Of a stretch of DNA of 64,000 bases, positions 20,887 through 33,300 are shown one piece after another. The notes under the pieces were generated by a model, which saw only the letters and a list, made by a program, of their open reading frames with translations, had not been told where the DNA came from and ran no database searches. Source of the DNA: Dactylonectria macrodidyma (lineage: Eukaryota; Ascomycota; Sordariomycetes; Hypocreales; Nectriaceae); the NCBI GenBank assembly GCA_020744425.1, contig JAGMUV010000002.1, positions 2,648,501 to 2,712,500 of the forward strand, read 5' to 3'. The position numbers and the translations under genes were made by a program. Numbering within the stretch: position 1 is the stretch's first letter; each line of letters begins with the position of its first letter.

Positions 20887-22314
20887 CTAGGCGTTCTCCA
20901 TCGAAGGCAAATCCGGCCTTTGAAAGGTCGCCTCATGCCTCATGACCGTCTCCCGCAATATTGCGGCCGCTAGCTCCGGGTTCTCCACTAGGAACTGGGT
21001 CGTCTCGGCCGGCGCCCGTTTCCACAGCGCGGGCTGCAGGAATCCCACCCGGGCAAGCACCATCTTCAGCAATGGGTCGTTCTCGGGCACGCCAACAACC
21101 AGTTTCAGGCAGAGGCGCAGCACCCGGGGGTGTGCCACGTCGGCGCCGGCCGTCTCGAGCATGTCGATGCAGGAACGCATCACGGCGTTGCGGAAGTTGT
21201 CCATGAGGTAGCGGTTTGCGCAGATGTAGACGTCGAGGTTGAGCTCGTACGCCATGAGCCAGGTCCGCATGTCCTCGCCCTGTATGCGAGTGGAGGAGTC
21301 GCTTGTGGCCAAGGACTGAGCTGTATTGTTGGCAGCCTCCCCGAGCCTCTGTTGATTCAGCATCATCCGCCCAACGGGGTGTGGGTGTGGCTGCGGCTGT
21401 GGACGACGACGATTGGGGCCCCGGAGCGGCTGTGCGCCGCATTGCCAGCATCTGGAAGCGTTATGAAGCGCAGAGCATCCAGGACATTGGCAGGCAGGGC
21501 GGTGTACGCCGAGCTGCTTGTCTCGATTCTCGTAAACAGCAGCACCAACAGAAGCAACATCAACAGCAGCAACCTCGATCATTCCTCGAGCTCGATTCTG
21601 ACGTGGCTCCCGTCTCAGCCTCGAGTCATCGGAGTTGTGAGACGAAGCGGACAGGCTAGACGTCGATGGGGAATCCGACCCATCTACAGCATCTGGCCCA
21701 ACGTCTCGTCCTTTTCCTTTGTTAGGCATGGACTCTAATGCACCGGTCAGAAGTCATTCCCACTCCGATGTGACGTAGAGAAGCAAGTAAATACCGAGGG
21801 CCTGGGCTGCGGGCTTAATTGGGTGATATCGGCCCTCATAGAGAAACGTCACGAGGTGGTGGAAGACCGAGGGTTCTTCCTCGGGAAGGTCGATGACTTG
21901 CTCGTCCGCTTCTCTGAAACCACCGCACAGAGCACTCCGAAACCACTGGACCTTGAGAAGGATGTCCTTATGAACCTACAAAAAGTACATTTAGCCTTGC
22001 CTGCGTTGACTTTTTCTCGCTCTCATGGATGAATGAAAGCCGGACATGCCTACATAAAACGTTTGGCAATCGTGAAGCGAGCCGACTCGGATGGGGATGG
22101 GCGGAGACGAATACCGCCCATCTGCAGTGGTAAGCCACAGATCCTCGGCGGCATTCAGCGGCTTCTCCTTCAGATTCAGAGCATCGATCTCCCGCTGATA
22201 GGTGCTGCCCAGAACGACGACGTCGGGGCGGATGGAAGGGCCGTTCATCACCCCGGTCAAAGTGTCCATCGCCATGTTGGCCCCTACGCTGCTCTCTCCG
22301 CCTTGTTGGGCCAT
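20887..22314 (-). CDS. BTB/POZ domain protein with a Cys-rich insertion
   Basis: Three exons on the minus strand, 22054-22314, 21795-21975 and 20887-21734, give 429 residues. An upstream in-frame ATG at 22401 would give 458. The first exon ends CQTFY and the second begins VHKDILLKVQWFRSAL, the classic BTB strand-helix unit for an outer-surface adaptor. GGFREADEQVIDLPEEEPSVFHHLVTFLYEGRY follows in two parts around residues 108-140. The third exon opens with about 130 residues of Ser/Arg/Pro-rich sequence holding C229-x-C231-x2-C234-x8-C243-x2-C246, a possible zinc site. The BTB fold then resumes with AYELNLDVYICANRYLMDNFRNAV, and a helical tail follows. Function is probably protein-protein interaction, perhaps as a Cullin-3 adaptor, but the partner is unknown. 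The 60-nt last intron joins G to AG in frame. Confidence 0.85.
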
Positions 22315-22880
22315 TCTCGTCACAAAAAATCGGCACAAAAAATCGTCTTGTGGTGATGGTGATGGTGACGGCGGGGGGGAGTCTTGGCGAACGAAAGGCA
22401 CGAAAGGTGTAGAATAAAGGTGCAGAAGAAGAGTGCAGAAGAGTGCAAAAGAAGAGCGGAGAAGAAAGGTTCCAGAAATGTGCAGAGAGGCGCAAAAGGT
22501 GCAAAATATGCAACTGGTGCAAAAAGTGATTCATACCTGTCGGCAACGGGTACGTACGTATATGCGCGATACAAGGCTTCCAATCATCCATGTCCACACG
22601 CCCACCGTCAGCCTTTGGAGCCTGGCACACCGAAAACAACGAAACAATGGCATATCGTCCTCACAAGAAATTGAAAGATCAAGCGATTCCACTTGAACCG
22701 AATCACAATTCGACTGTTCATGTAGGCCGAAGCTAGGTCATTATGTTGCTATTTTGCCTCGCCACCCGACACTATAAGTTTAGTGGCGACTGAATACCCT
22801 CCCATCATTTCTCGTCAATTTCTGATTGCAGTTGTAGTCCTGCAGCTAGGTTAGCCTTCATTCACCGCATCGAGTCTCAG
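22315..22880. promoter_or_regulatory. spacer between HELQ-like gene stop and BTB gene start
   Basis: About 0.57 kb upstream of the BTB gene on the minus strand. It contains a purine-rich stretch around 22380-22520 on the plus strand (pyrimidine-rich in the sense of the BTB mRNA), as expected for its leader. It also holds the 3' UTR of the helicase gene. Confidence 0.45.
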
Positions 22881-25800
22881 TTACCACGTACGCCAGAGCT
22901 TGTTGGCTGACTCTGAGATGACCTTGGCCTTGATCATCAACTTCTCCTCGTATTTTTCATTGTCTTTCCCTTTCAGGCGTATCTTGTTCGGTTGCGCCTT
23001 CACAAATCAGAAATGACCGGAAAGGTATATATGGACCACAACGCATCTTACCTGCATCAACACGGGCAGAAGTTCCATTGGATCCGCGTCGGCGATCGTT
23101 GCAATGGTTCGAAATCCGTTCTCCCAAAACACTCGACTGCGGGACTGTAAGCAAAGCGCTACTATGGAGAGGAAGATCCCTTTAAGGGAAAGATGACCCA
23201 CGCCGTCCGACTCTTGATAAATGTGACCTTAGCCAAAGTTAGCAGTTCAGTCCTCGCACCAGCTACGAGCCTGTCTGAGACATGGTCTAAACCAGCCGCC
23301 ATCATCCTGTCATTGTTAGCAGTGGAATCAAACATTGTTGTACACCGGTCACTCACCCCCAGCCCATTTGCTCGCAAAACTTTATCATGCCAGCCGCGAA
23401 TCCCTGACAGGTCTGGGCCAGATTCTGCACCGTTCCCCGATGCACATCGTACTTTCGTGCCACGGCGTGAATTGGCACCTCGTTACACAAGTCTCGTAAC
23501 TGTAGGGCAAGGTAAAACCGGCGATAGACACGAGCTAGGTCCTTTTCCTGCTGAGTGACCTCTCGAAGGGAAGCGCCTTGCGCCCTGCATCTAGTTCAGA
23601 AAATTGAGCTGTTCGCTGTGATGAGAAAACTCACAATTTCACCACCGTCGTAGGTTTCATCCCGAGGATATTCAAAACCCGGAGCCCGCTTTCGTCGAGG
23701 GCTTCCATTTCGTTCCGAAACACCTGCCAATTCACGGTGATGCCAAATTCTTGGACTGGAGTAAAAGTATATAGTATGTGCATATCGCCATCCATGACAA
23801 AAGCACGAAGTGCCCGGCTGAGCTCTTTGTGGACGAATACGCCATCGTCAGGGTCAATCGCTGATGCAACAATGGCCTTGCCTAGCTGAGTAGCTGTGAA
23901 CATAGAGGATGAATCCTCAGTAATGAAGCCCATTGTCTCCATCTCTTCGAGGCTGTAGGTAATGCATTCATCCACGAATTTTGCATCATGAGTATGGCTC
24001 AAGAGGGACTTTGAAAAGTAATCGTGAATCGATTCCCGACTCACGGCTAGGCGAATGGATATAACCTCCAAAAGCGCACTGAATACTGTCAGATAGAAGA
24101 CGTTCGGCTTTGGGCTCAGACTTACCGCTGGATACGTCGATTCTCCGTATTAAGACAGCTCGCAACTTTGGGTAATTCGGCGTGCATCAATTCCACGACC
24201 TGTTCGAGGTCATTTTCGCGACAGCAAAGGTACGTCTCTCCTACGGGGGCTTTGCCTTGCCTTCCGGCTCGTCCTCGCATCTGCCTTAGCATAGATGGTC
24301 CTACGAAGTCTCGACCCATTCGACAATTGTGGAGAATCACTCTCCTCGCTGGCCTATTCTGAATAAGTAGGTGCATCAAGACGGGCAAGTAGTCTTTTAC
24401 AGATTTATTCCAGCTGCAAGACTGCAGGTCGCCACACAGACCAAGAGAACCCCATCATCGTATGCAGCCGCTATGAGATCCCTCTCTTCGCTAGTCAAAC
24501 CGGCCTATTGAGTCAGAGAGGAAGTTTTGAGTTTCGAGGCTAACTCACGTCTGGATTGAATTAATGTCGGTTGTTGAAAAGCGAAGCAGACATTAAAGAC
24601 TTACGGTGAAATGCAACACCAAATAGCACGGTTTCCCCAAGCACCGGGTCCAGTCCAGTATTGAGACTTCGCAACTCTTCCAGCAAATCCATCCTCTTCT
24701 CGACGAGCACAGGGTCCATCTCATGGAGTGGGGGCATCACTCGGCTGATCCAGCGTGCATCAGCTTCGCACACACCGCGACTGCCTGCAAATACAAGGGC
24801 CCCATAGCCAGTCGAGGCTGTTTCATGGGCTAGAGTCACCACGGAATTCAACACCGGGTCACGGAATTCTTTGTGGGTAGACGGCTCAATTCTCCGAATG
24901 GGAGAAGGCTGTCCTTGTGTCGAAGTCGAAGTACCATGTAGTTGCGTTGCTGTCTTAATCAGACTGCGCGTTGACCCGGCAAGATAAGCGTTTCCATTGT
25001 AGACGAGATGCTCTTCAATGGGAACCGGTCGGTAGCGAGTTTCGTAGCAATGTCCGTTTAACCATTGTGCCATCAAGTCCATGTTCTAACGTGGCTACCT
25101 AGTCAGGGGGAGTGTGGAAAGTGAGGTAGTAGACATACCGGAAGTGTCGCACTCATACCGATTATCTGAACGGACTGCTCTAGGCTAAGCAACTTGGTCG
25201 CTGTGAGCTCCAAGAGATAACCACGATGGTCATCGTCGATCATGTGTAACTCATCCAAGACAACAGCCCTCAGCTGAGGAATAGAGCAGTCGTCGATAGC
25301 AGTGTTCACAAGCGCATTCGCCTAGAGAAAAGAGTTCGTTAGTCTTGTCCGAGCCTAGGAGATTTGGTAGATGAGGTGCACCTTTTCCAAAGTACAAATA
25401 CCGATATCAAAGTCCTGCCAAGTGGCTCTGACCTTTCCGCCACCAAAGAAGCCCACTATACGGACGATGCCATCGTCGGCACGCCGGCGCCAGATGCCTT
25501 TTGTCTCGTCGGCATTCGGATCGTCGGCATAGCGTAAACCTTTTACAACGTTGCGTAGCCAACGAACCTTCTCCTGTACTAGGGCGACATATGGAAGGAC
25601 CAGAAGAGCTTTGGAGCCCTTTTCTCCAATAATTTTTTTCAGCATAAGGACTAAGGAAGGCCTTCATTAGATATCTCCGTCACGGTTTGCTAGGAGATTT
25701 TGGCTTACGATCGGCCACTAGTGACTTGCCACCCCCCGTTGGGGCGCAATAGACAAGATTCTTTTCTCCAGTAAGGAGTCCGGGGCCCTTGAGACAAGTT

Positions 25801-26195
25801 TTTTGCCATGGGTAGATTTGCTGGATGCCCAGTGCAGCAAAGTTGTCCACTAGCTGCTTTGGGAGCCCGTATGTGGGATGAGACAGGAGCAACTCAGGAT
25901 CACAGGACGCGGTAGGAGTGGCAGCTATCAACCGTCGTTGGGAATACTCGGATACTCCATGTGAGGGTTGAAGTTCAACGATGCGACTTGCGGAGAGACG
26001 AGGAGGAGCCGACGGAAGGCTGATGGCTCTATGGAACTGAACTGTGCTCCGAGGGTCGGATGAATTGGAGTTAGACCCTGCCTCACTGGACCAGCTCCTT
26101 TTTACCCCAGCAACGGGGTGTGCAGCAAATGTTGTCTTTTGATCATTGGCAGCATCGATACTGGTCGTGTGCAACAGCCCTCGCATGCCCTGCAT
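22881..26195 (-). CDS. HELQ/POLQ-type superfamily 2 DNA helicase (Hel308/Mus301 family)
   Basis: Predicted 3'-5' DNA helicase for recombination and fork repair in the nucleus. Twelve exons on the minus strand: 25709-26195, 25382-25650, 25139-25321, 24605-25085, 24549-24550, 24401-24504, 24126-24353, 23635-24078, 23357-23590, 23202-23306, 23052-23136 and 22881-22997, giving 912 residues. An ATG at 26318 would add 41. Motifs: I (APTGGGKS), II (DELH within DELHMIDDDHRGYLLE), III (MSATLP), IV-V (FHHAGLT, AAGINLPARRVI) and VI (QMRGRAGRQG). A winged helix follows, then the HELQ C-terminal part (HRGTVQNLAQTCQGFAAGM, TARVFWENGFRTIATIADADP). It ends KLWRTW and has no polymerase domain, so it is HELQ-like rather than full Pol theta. 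The fifth exon has only two bases. Without it the frame breaks exactly inside FHHAG. This gene is far richer in introns than its neighbours. Confidence 0.9.
24549..24550 (-). other. predicted 2-nt micro-exon (AC) of the HELQ-like gene
   Basis: On the minus strand the upstream exon ends TTT CAC C before GTAAGT (24604) and the downstream exon starts GCC GGT TTG at 24504. Conserved FHHAGLT needs two extra bases. Between them lies CCAG-AC-GTGAGT, with an acceptor ending at 24551 and a donor starting at 24548. This leaves introns of 54 nt and 44 nt, the latter with a CTGAC branch near its CAATAG acceptor. Splicing without AC would give a stop a few codons later. Confidence 0.65.
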
Positions 26196-29100
26196 CTTGA
26201 GCAATGAGAGGCAGGCAAAAATTCGCAAGTCGAAGAAGAAGTCATTTAATCTGCAAGGCAAACCCGAGACTCCCAAAAATGGCCAATTTATGGTGCTATT
26301 GCAACGCACCGAGAGCAATGTCTGCGGGTCATGATTCGTGAAAACCGTTCGTCGCTGCCATCAACGCGTGTGCCGACGTGACAGGTTGCATCAGGGGGAA
26401 GCGAGCTCACGCGATGTCACGTGGACGGAAGCCTGGTAGGAAAGAATGGATGGAACCTGGAAGCAATCAAATGGAAGCGGCGAAGTACTGGAGGTACCTG
26501 CCAACCTACCTGCCTACCGTACCCGGCAACGCTGCAACTGTCCAGGGCCTGGCGCAGAGCCACTTAAACGCGGGGCGTTCCTGACACACCACACGACAGG
26601 CTGCAGCCGATTTGCAGGGCTCTGGGAATGGTATGGTGCCCCACGGCGAGATACGACGCCACGATTGGCCAGTGGCGGCAAGACACAACCCTGTGCGGTT
26701 CTCTCCGACGCCTAGAATAACCCGCCCGCGTTGGCATTTCCCCTTGTTAAATTGTCAATGCTGGATATTTGCTCCCGCCTAATACCTACCTACGATACCG
26801 CCTTACCGCCTACCACCCATCCAACTATCACCTTACCTGCCATAATAGCACCTATCTCGTGCCTGCCTTTAGGGTAGATGGGTGGATGGCGGGGTCCTTA
26901 GAACAGGTGCGTGTCCTTTGTTTCTTTTGTTGTTTTTTTACCACGAGGGACGACAATGGATTTGCCTGGTCACACGCAGGTCTTTTTAACCACGTCGGAG
27001 TAATTGAAACCTACCTCACCAGCTCAACTGAGGATGCATCCATCTGTCGACGGACAGAATGCGACTTTTCCACATGATGCACCAGTGCAGTAGATTGATG
27101 GATGCAGAATGTTTGGTGCTGGTGTTTTGACACAATCTGCCGGCCCACTATTGAATAACGGCCTGCCCGACATGGTTCCGTTTCCCCCCATGTGTGGTAT
27201 TTGAACTTGACTGCGATGAGTAGCGGTGCCTTTTCCACCTCATCTCAACCCATCATCCGTTGTGACTTAGCCGTCGTGCGTGTGGGAGCGCGGCTTGACG
27301 ATGTTCTTGGTCGAGTGTCGTTGGGTGTTGTGGCCCAGCCCCACGGCCCACGGCCCTCCCGCGACCCTCTTCATCGGGGCTGCTCTCCCGATGGAGTCTT
27401 GATTCGACGACTCAATGCTAACAACGCAGCGTTTGCTGCAGCCCCCCCTAGAGTCGAGGCCAAGCCCAGCCCCCCCAGCACCAGTCGTCCGTCCTCAGGT
27501 TCTCTGCTGTAGGGTCCTGCACTGGATCAGCATTAGCAGCAGCAGGTGCTAGATGCACGCAGTCTCAGTTGCTACTGTGCATCGGATCGGCTGATCGCCG
27601 GGCGATTCACCCACACAAGACATGTCCACCATCGACCATGTCTCCCATCCCCCGCAGCACTGTGAGCGAATGCGCGGCCGAGCCAGTACGAAGTAGGTGG
27701 GCGAGCGAATAGGTGGCCAAGTGAGTAGCCTAGAGAAAGGATTGTGAGGGCTATCTGAGCAGGCTCTGTGAACCCCGGCCAAACCTGCATTTTTAAGCCA
27801 TCCATCCCTTTCGCCTTGCGATGGACCGTCGCCTACACGCTAGAACTTAGTTGCGGCGCTTTAAACAATTCAAGAGAGCCCCGACTATGGCTTTGGAAAT
27901 TTTTAGCATGCACGCTTGCGGACGTCTGAATTTTCGATGATCGCATGGCGGATTGCTGTAATGAGGGAGTTGAGACGTCGCTGGGCGGAACGACGTACTA
28001 ATGGCCGTGGTCAGCAAGGGGGGGCGGCTTAAGCCCATTTGCTTGCCACCACCCACTTGAACCACACTTGGGATGTGGGATGCTGGATGCTTGATGCTGG
28101 GCGGATGCTTGGCCACCCACCCAACCGCTCCCCCCCCCCGGCAGAGCCGGTGGAGCTACCTCACAACGCCAGCTCAATCGTTAGCCCTATTACCGACTCA
28201 CCCCGTCAGCTTCGACGAGGATTTGCAGAGCAACACCGCACATCCATTTTCCGGCCCCGAAATTGGCTGCTTTTTCTAAGTCGAAAGGGTCAAGGGGATG
28301 CCGAGTTGGATTCCGAATGATTGGATTGGCCCAAGCCATCGGGACTTGACCGCCTAGGGCCACTCACGACCATGGAACCCTTAGGAGATGTCGTTGCTTG
28401 TGCATATGTACATTGGAAGCATGCTGCGACTAACAAAGTCCTGAGTTAGCCGATTGGGGGGAGCTTGGCTGTTAAGGGCCCCTAACCTGGGAAACGAAAC
28501 CTCTGAAAACCGACGACTCCAAGCAAGAAAAAGAAGTCAGTTGGTCGCGGGTTGTTGGGTTGCAAATGTCTGAGAGCAGCAGAGGCTGGTGATGAGATGA
28601 TCTGCGACTATGGCTTGTATGGTGCGCTGATGGTCGTCATTGCCGTGACTGGATCAATGGGGGAAAAGAGTAGCATGACGACAAGGGATTTCGGAGGGGA
28701 GAAAATGCTCTAGCGTGATACCTCTAGTTACTACATACGCAAAGTGCACACTCGGAATCGCGTGGAAACGCAACGGGAACTGGAAGGCCTTGGCATCCCT
28801 GTGCTAAACAATGGCGATACGGGTGGAGGGGTTAGACGGCGACGACACAGGTGCGATTCTGAAGTCCTGCCTACTAGGCCTGGGCATGTCACGATTTACT
28901 CGAGGGCGTGCATGGGTGTGTGAGATGGTGACGGGAAATGCGGATGAGTTGGCGCCCCATGCTCAAATCTTGACAGGTTCCAAACCCGTGCGTAGGTTGG
29001 TTACTGGAGGTCGAGGCCACTGTCAAGTCAATGGAGCCGTCCCTCTCGCACCAAGAGGTTAATCAACCCTGCCAAGGTAGGTACGTATTAATACCTTCTG

Positions 29101-30398
29101 CGTAGGAGTCAAACATGTTAGATATTCCCCATCGCCGAAGCTGGCGCATGACAAGTTCCCGATGATTACGGGGAGGGGGGCAATGGGGTGCTTGCGTACG
29201 GAGTACATGCCTCCCGACAAGACCGGTCCAGGTTGACAGACCATGGCGGAGTCCAAGGCTGTCGCAGAGGAAGAGAGAGGGAGAGAGAGGGAGGGCGTGA
29301 ATGATATCGCAGCGGGCAAATCAGCACCAGGCTCTGAACACCACTGCGGCCCCAGAGGCCAGCCAGCAGCAAGAGAGAAGGACAAGCCAGGGCTGGGCTC
29401 AAATTCAAACGCAGAGGGCGGGCGATCGACTAGCAAACAACAAGCAGCAAGCACATGGCGGAACGGGAGCGAGCCTCGTTCAGGCTGGCGACGCAGAATC
29501 TTGAGTCTTGTGCATCCCACCGGTCCCCTCCCTCGATTCCCACCGCCCATCACCCCATGGCCGTGCATCGCTCTACGGATATCGCTCTCCTACTACCGTA
29601 GGTACGCACGTATATTGCTAGTTTAGCCCCCCCACCCCCCTTCCCAGACTTAAACGTCTGGGACAAGTGTTCTGCGCCTTTCTTTCCCTCCCGTTCGGTT
29701 TGGACGCCTACCTAGACCTACCGAAGTAGCTACTGGTGCTTGACCCGGCCGGCCACCTTCTGGTGGGAGGACGTGTGGGCACGCCTCAAAGTTGGGTTGA
29801 GATCCGTCGGCTCGTCAGTGGTGCGAGACCCAGATGGACCCGCGTGGAGACTGAGGTAACTCTGGGTGACCAGGGTGCCTCTTGTACTCGCAAGGTTCTT
29901 CTGCATCGCGCTAGGGATGTGGATGAACCCTGCGGCCCCTGTGAAGCGTTGGCTACTGCTGCTAGAAGATACCTGTAAGATACATACAGCTCTAATGCCG
30001 CCCCCGTGCAATGCTAGTAGTGTGGATGTATCGACCAGGCCAGGGCCGCCGCCTCGGGGTGCCAGGACGTTTCTTCTTCTCCCGGCGCCTGGGATTCATG
30101 CCTCTTCCTCCTTCAACCTGCTTCCACTCCATCTCCGACGGCCATTCTTGTCGTTGGCGCTTCCTTTTCGACCAGCTCGCACCCGATAGCATCCATTCAC
30201 GCTTTGTGTCGCCTCACGCGAGAAGAAATCATCTTCCTCACCTTTGCACCTTTGCACTTCTTCACCCTTGACACCCTCCACATCCTCCCACTTTCAACAG
30301 CCTTACACCCACCTTGGCCAACTCACCACCTCCGGGCATGCCTTCATACGCGATCCGCCTCATCTCATTGCTGCGCAACTGATTTATAGTTGAGTGTC
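26196..30398. promoter_or_regulatory. large divergent intergenic region upstream of SNT2
   Basis: At 4.2 kb this is the largest gene-free stretch. It separates the divergent starts of the HELQ-like and SNT2 genes. Open frames are short, overlapping and without domains. Visible features are TACCT-type tracts (26494-26518, 26783-26793, 29708-29721), C homopolymers (near 28130 and 29630), a GAGA-type purine tract at 29268-29297, and a CT-rich leader from about 30060 to 30390. No transposon or RNA gene is recognised. Confidence 0.45.
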
Positions 30399-33300
30399 AT
30401 GGCACAACAAAATGTGAGCCTGTTCCTTTTTATCAAACAATCTTCATTCACACCTCGCTCGCTGGCCCTTTTTTTCTGTCTCTCTCTCCCCTTGCCTCCG
30501 TCTCATATGAGCCGCGTGCTCTCATGGTCCGGTCGCGACTCGAGCTGTTCTCTAACTCATCGCCCCAGGACTCTAAAGCTTCTGATCCAGACGCTCCGCC
30601 TGGGTCTGATCTGATGAATGGTCAGCCAGTTTCAGACCCCATGGCCAAGGACGCTGGTGGCGATTCGGCCTCGCCTTATGGGACTCGCTCCCGCAATAGG
30701 AACGGCTCCTCGCGCCCCAACTACGCCGAGGACAAGGACATTGATGCAGATGTGTATGACTATTACCAAGAAAAGAAGGACGGCGATTCCAAAAAGTCAT
30801 CGCGCCAGGCCAGCGCTGCCGCCAATGGTGATGCACCCTCTCGAGGCAGTGCCATTTCACGCAAGGCTGGCACAGACGACAGCCGAGCAGCGCAGTCGCA
30901 AAATCCCCCCAAAGAACAGAGCACTAGCGGATCAAATGCTACGTCTACGACGGCACAGACTCCCCCTGTCTCGCAGCCATCGCGCAAGCGCAAAGCTGCA
31001 GCCCAGTCTGTCGCAAGCTCTACCGGCCAAGTGGTCACTACCAGCGCCTCGTCCAAGAAGGCTGGCACTGCTGCGGCAGCGGCAGCGGCGGCGGCAGCAT
31101 CAGCGGCAGCATCATCGACAGGCATTTCGTGGCCTGATACCAACATGTTGACATTTGAAAACTGCCAAGGTCGGCCGGACAAAAGACGGATGGTCGCAGA
31201 CGATGGAACGGTGCTGGAGCCAAATGGTAACACGCGCGAGGTCCACCGCGAGTTGAATCGCTGGAGTGTGCTAACGATTGCTGTAGATCATGTGTACCTG
31301 GTCTGCGAACCCCCAGGGGAGCCCTACTACCTGGGGCGTATCATGGAATTTCTCCATGCGCAGAACGACAGCTCGAAACCCGTGGACGCGATTCGCATCA
31401 ACTGGTACTACCGCCCCAAGGACATTGGGCGAAAGGCGCCAGACACGCGCATGGTCTTTGCGACGATGCACTCGGACATTAGCCCGCTGACAGCGCTGCG
31501 TGGCAAGTGTCACATCCGGCACAAGGCTGAGATTACCAGCATGGAAGAGTATCGTAAGACGCCCGACAGCTTCTGGTACGAGAAGCTGTATGACCGCTAC
31601 ATTCAGAAGAACTACGATCTCATCCCGACGACGACTATTGTTAACGTACCCGCCAATGTGAAGAAGGTGCTGGATGAGCGCTGGAAGTACGTGCTAGTTG
31701 AGCAGGGGCGTGGCAAGGAGCTCACTAGCGCCGTTAAGCTCTGCAAGAGATGCACCGGTTATTGCGCTAGGTACGTACCACCTGCACTGCCCCACGTCCC
31801 ACCCACGCAGTGGCTGACCACATGCCTCATCTAGCAACGATTCGGTTGACTGCGCAGTATGTCAGCATACTTACCATATGAACTGCGTCAAACCGCCCCT
31901 GTTGAAGAAGCCATCACGTGGCTTTGCCTGGTCATGCGCTGCGTGCAGTCGAGCCCAGGAGCGAAAGCTGGAGGCTCGCAACACGCCCAATATTAATGAC
32001 CCGCATGGTGACGGTGACGACGATGATATGCTGGATGAGGAGGACGAGGATTTGCATTGCGCTGGCACAGGCCGCACCAGCCCTTCCGATGACCACCCCC
32101 ACCATGAAGGCACCGCCGAGCAAGTGTACCAGGCGAGTCTGTGGCCCTATAGATATCTAGGCATGCACTGCAAGCCCATTGACGCCCTTGACTACGATGA
32201 TCGCATTTACCCTCGCGCCAGCACTCGAATCGGACCGAGGAACCAGGCGAACGTGGGACCCTGGCCTGGCAAACCGGTTGAGTACGTCAAGCCCCCAGAG
32301 ACCAAGAGGAATGGCAAAAAACAAACCACACTGTCAAAGGAGGCACAGGCAGCCAGCGAATCCCAAAAGTTAAGCCGCGGGAAACGACCGAAATGGGTGC
32401 AGGACATGCCTCCAGGATACACGGCACGAGGAGAAGACTACGACGAGAAAGACCCCAGTTGCACGGCAACTCCCATTTGGATCCCGCCCTCCAAGGACAC
32501 TATCTCGGAGAAGGAAATGAACGACTACATGGAAAAGGCAAAGGGAATGGCTAAGGACCTTGGCTTACCCGCGCGGTCTACAAATCTTCAAGACGTTGCC
32601 ATCGATACCCTGTTTCACCGCAAATTCAACACAAAGAGTGCACTTCAGGACCTGCCTAAGAAGGAGAAGGCAGTTTTTAAGGAACCCGGATTAACACCCG
32701 CAGAGCACAAAAAGTTCGAAGAGGGTGTCTCAAAGTATGGCTCGGAACTGTATCTCGTCAAGAAGCATGTCAAGACGTTGGCTCCTGGCAGGGTCACCCG
32801 CTACTATTACACCTGGAAGAAGACGGAAAGCGGTCGGCAGATCTGGGCCAACTACCCTGGTCGCAAGGGAAAGAAGGAGGCAAAACGAGCTCAATCGGCA
32901 GCTAGCAAATTTGCCGATGACGTTGCGGACAACGACGATGACTCTGCGTTCGACAACGAGAAAGCGGTAGAAAAGAAACGAGGATTCATGTGCCAGTTCT
33001 GCTCAACGACCAGTTCACGACAGTGGCGACGAGCGCCAAACGCAACCCAGGGTCCGGTTACCGAGAGTGGCGCAAAGGCTTCCAACAAGGACAAGGGTAG
33101 CCAGTATGTTGTCGCCCTGTGCCGCCGATGCGCTGAGCTTTGGCGTAGATATGCCATCCGATGGGAAGACATGGATGAGGTGGCCAAGAAGGTTTCGCAG
33201 GCTGGTGGAAGGGCTTGGAAACGCAAGCAGGACGAGGAGCTCCTCAAGGAATTGCAAGCCGCCCAGGAAATGGGTATGATGACGCCAGAACGAGCGCCAA

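Noticed and set aside
29243..29626. 127-codon frame beginning in a GAGA tract upstream of SNT2
   Set aside because: The Glu/Arg run is simply the translated purine tract; no domain or splice support.
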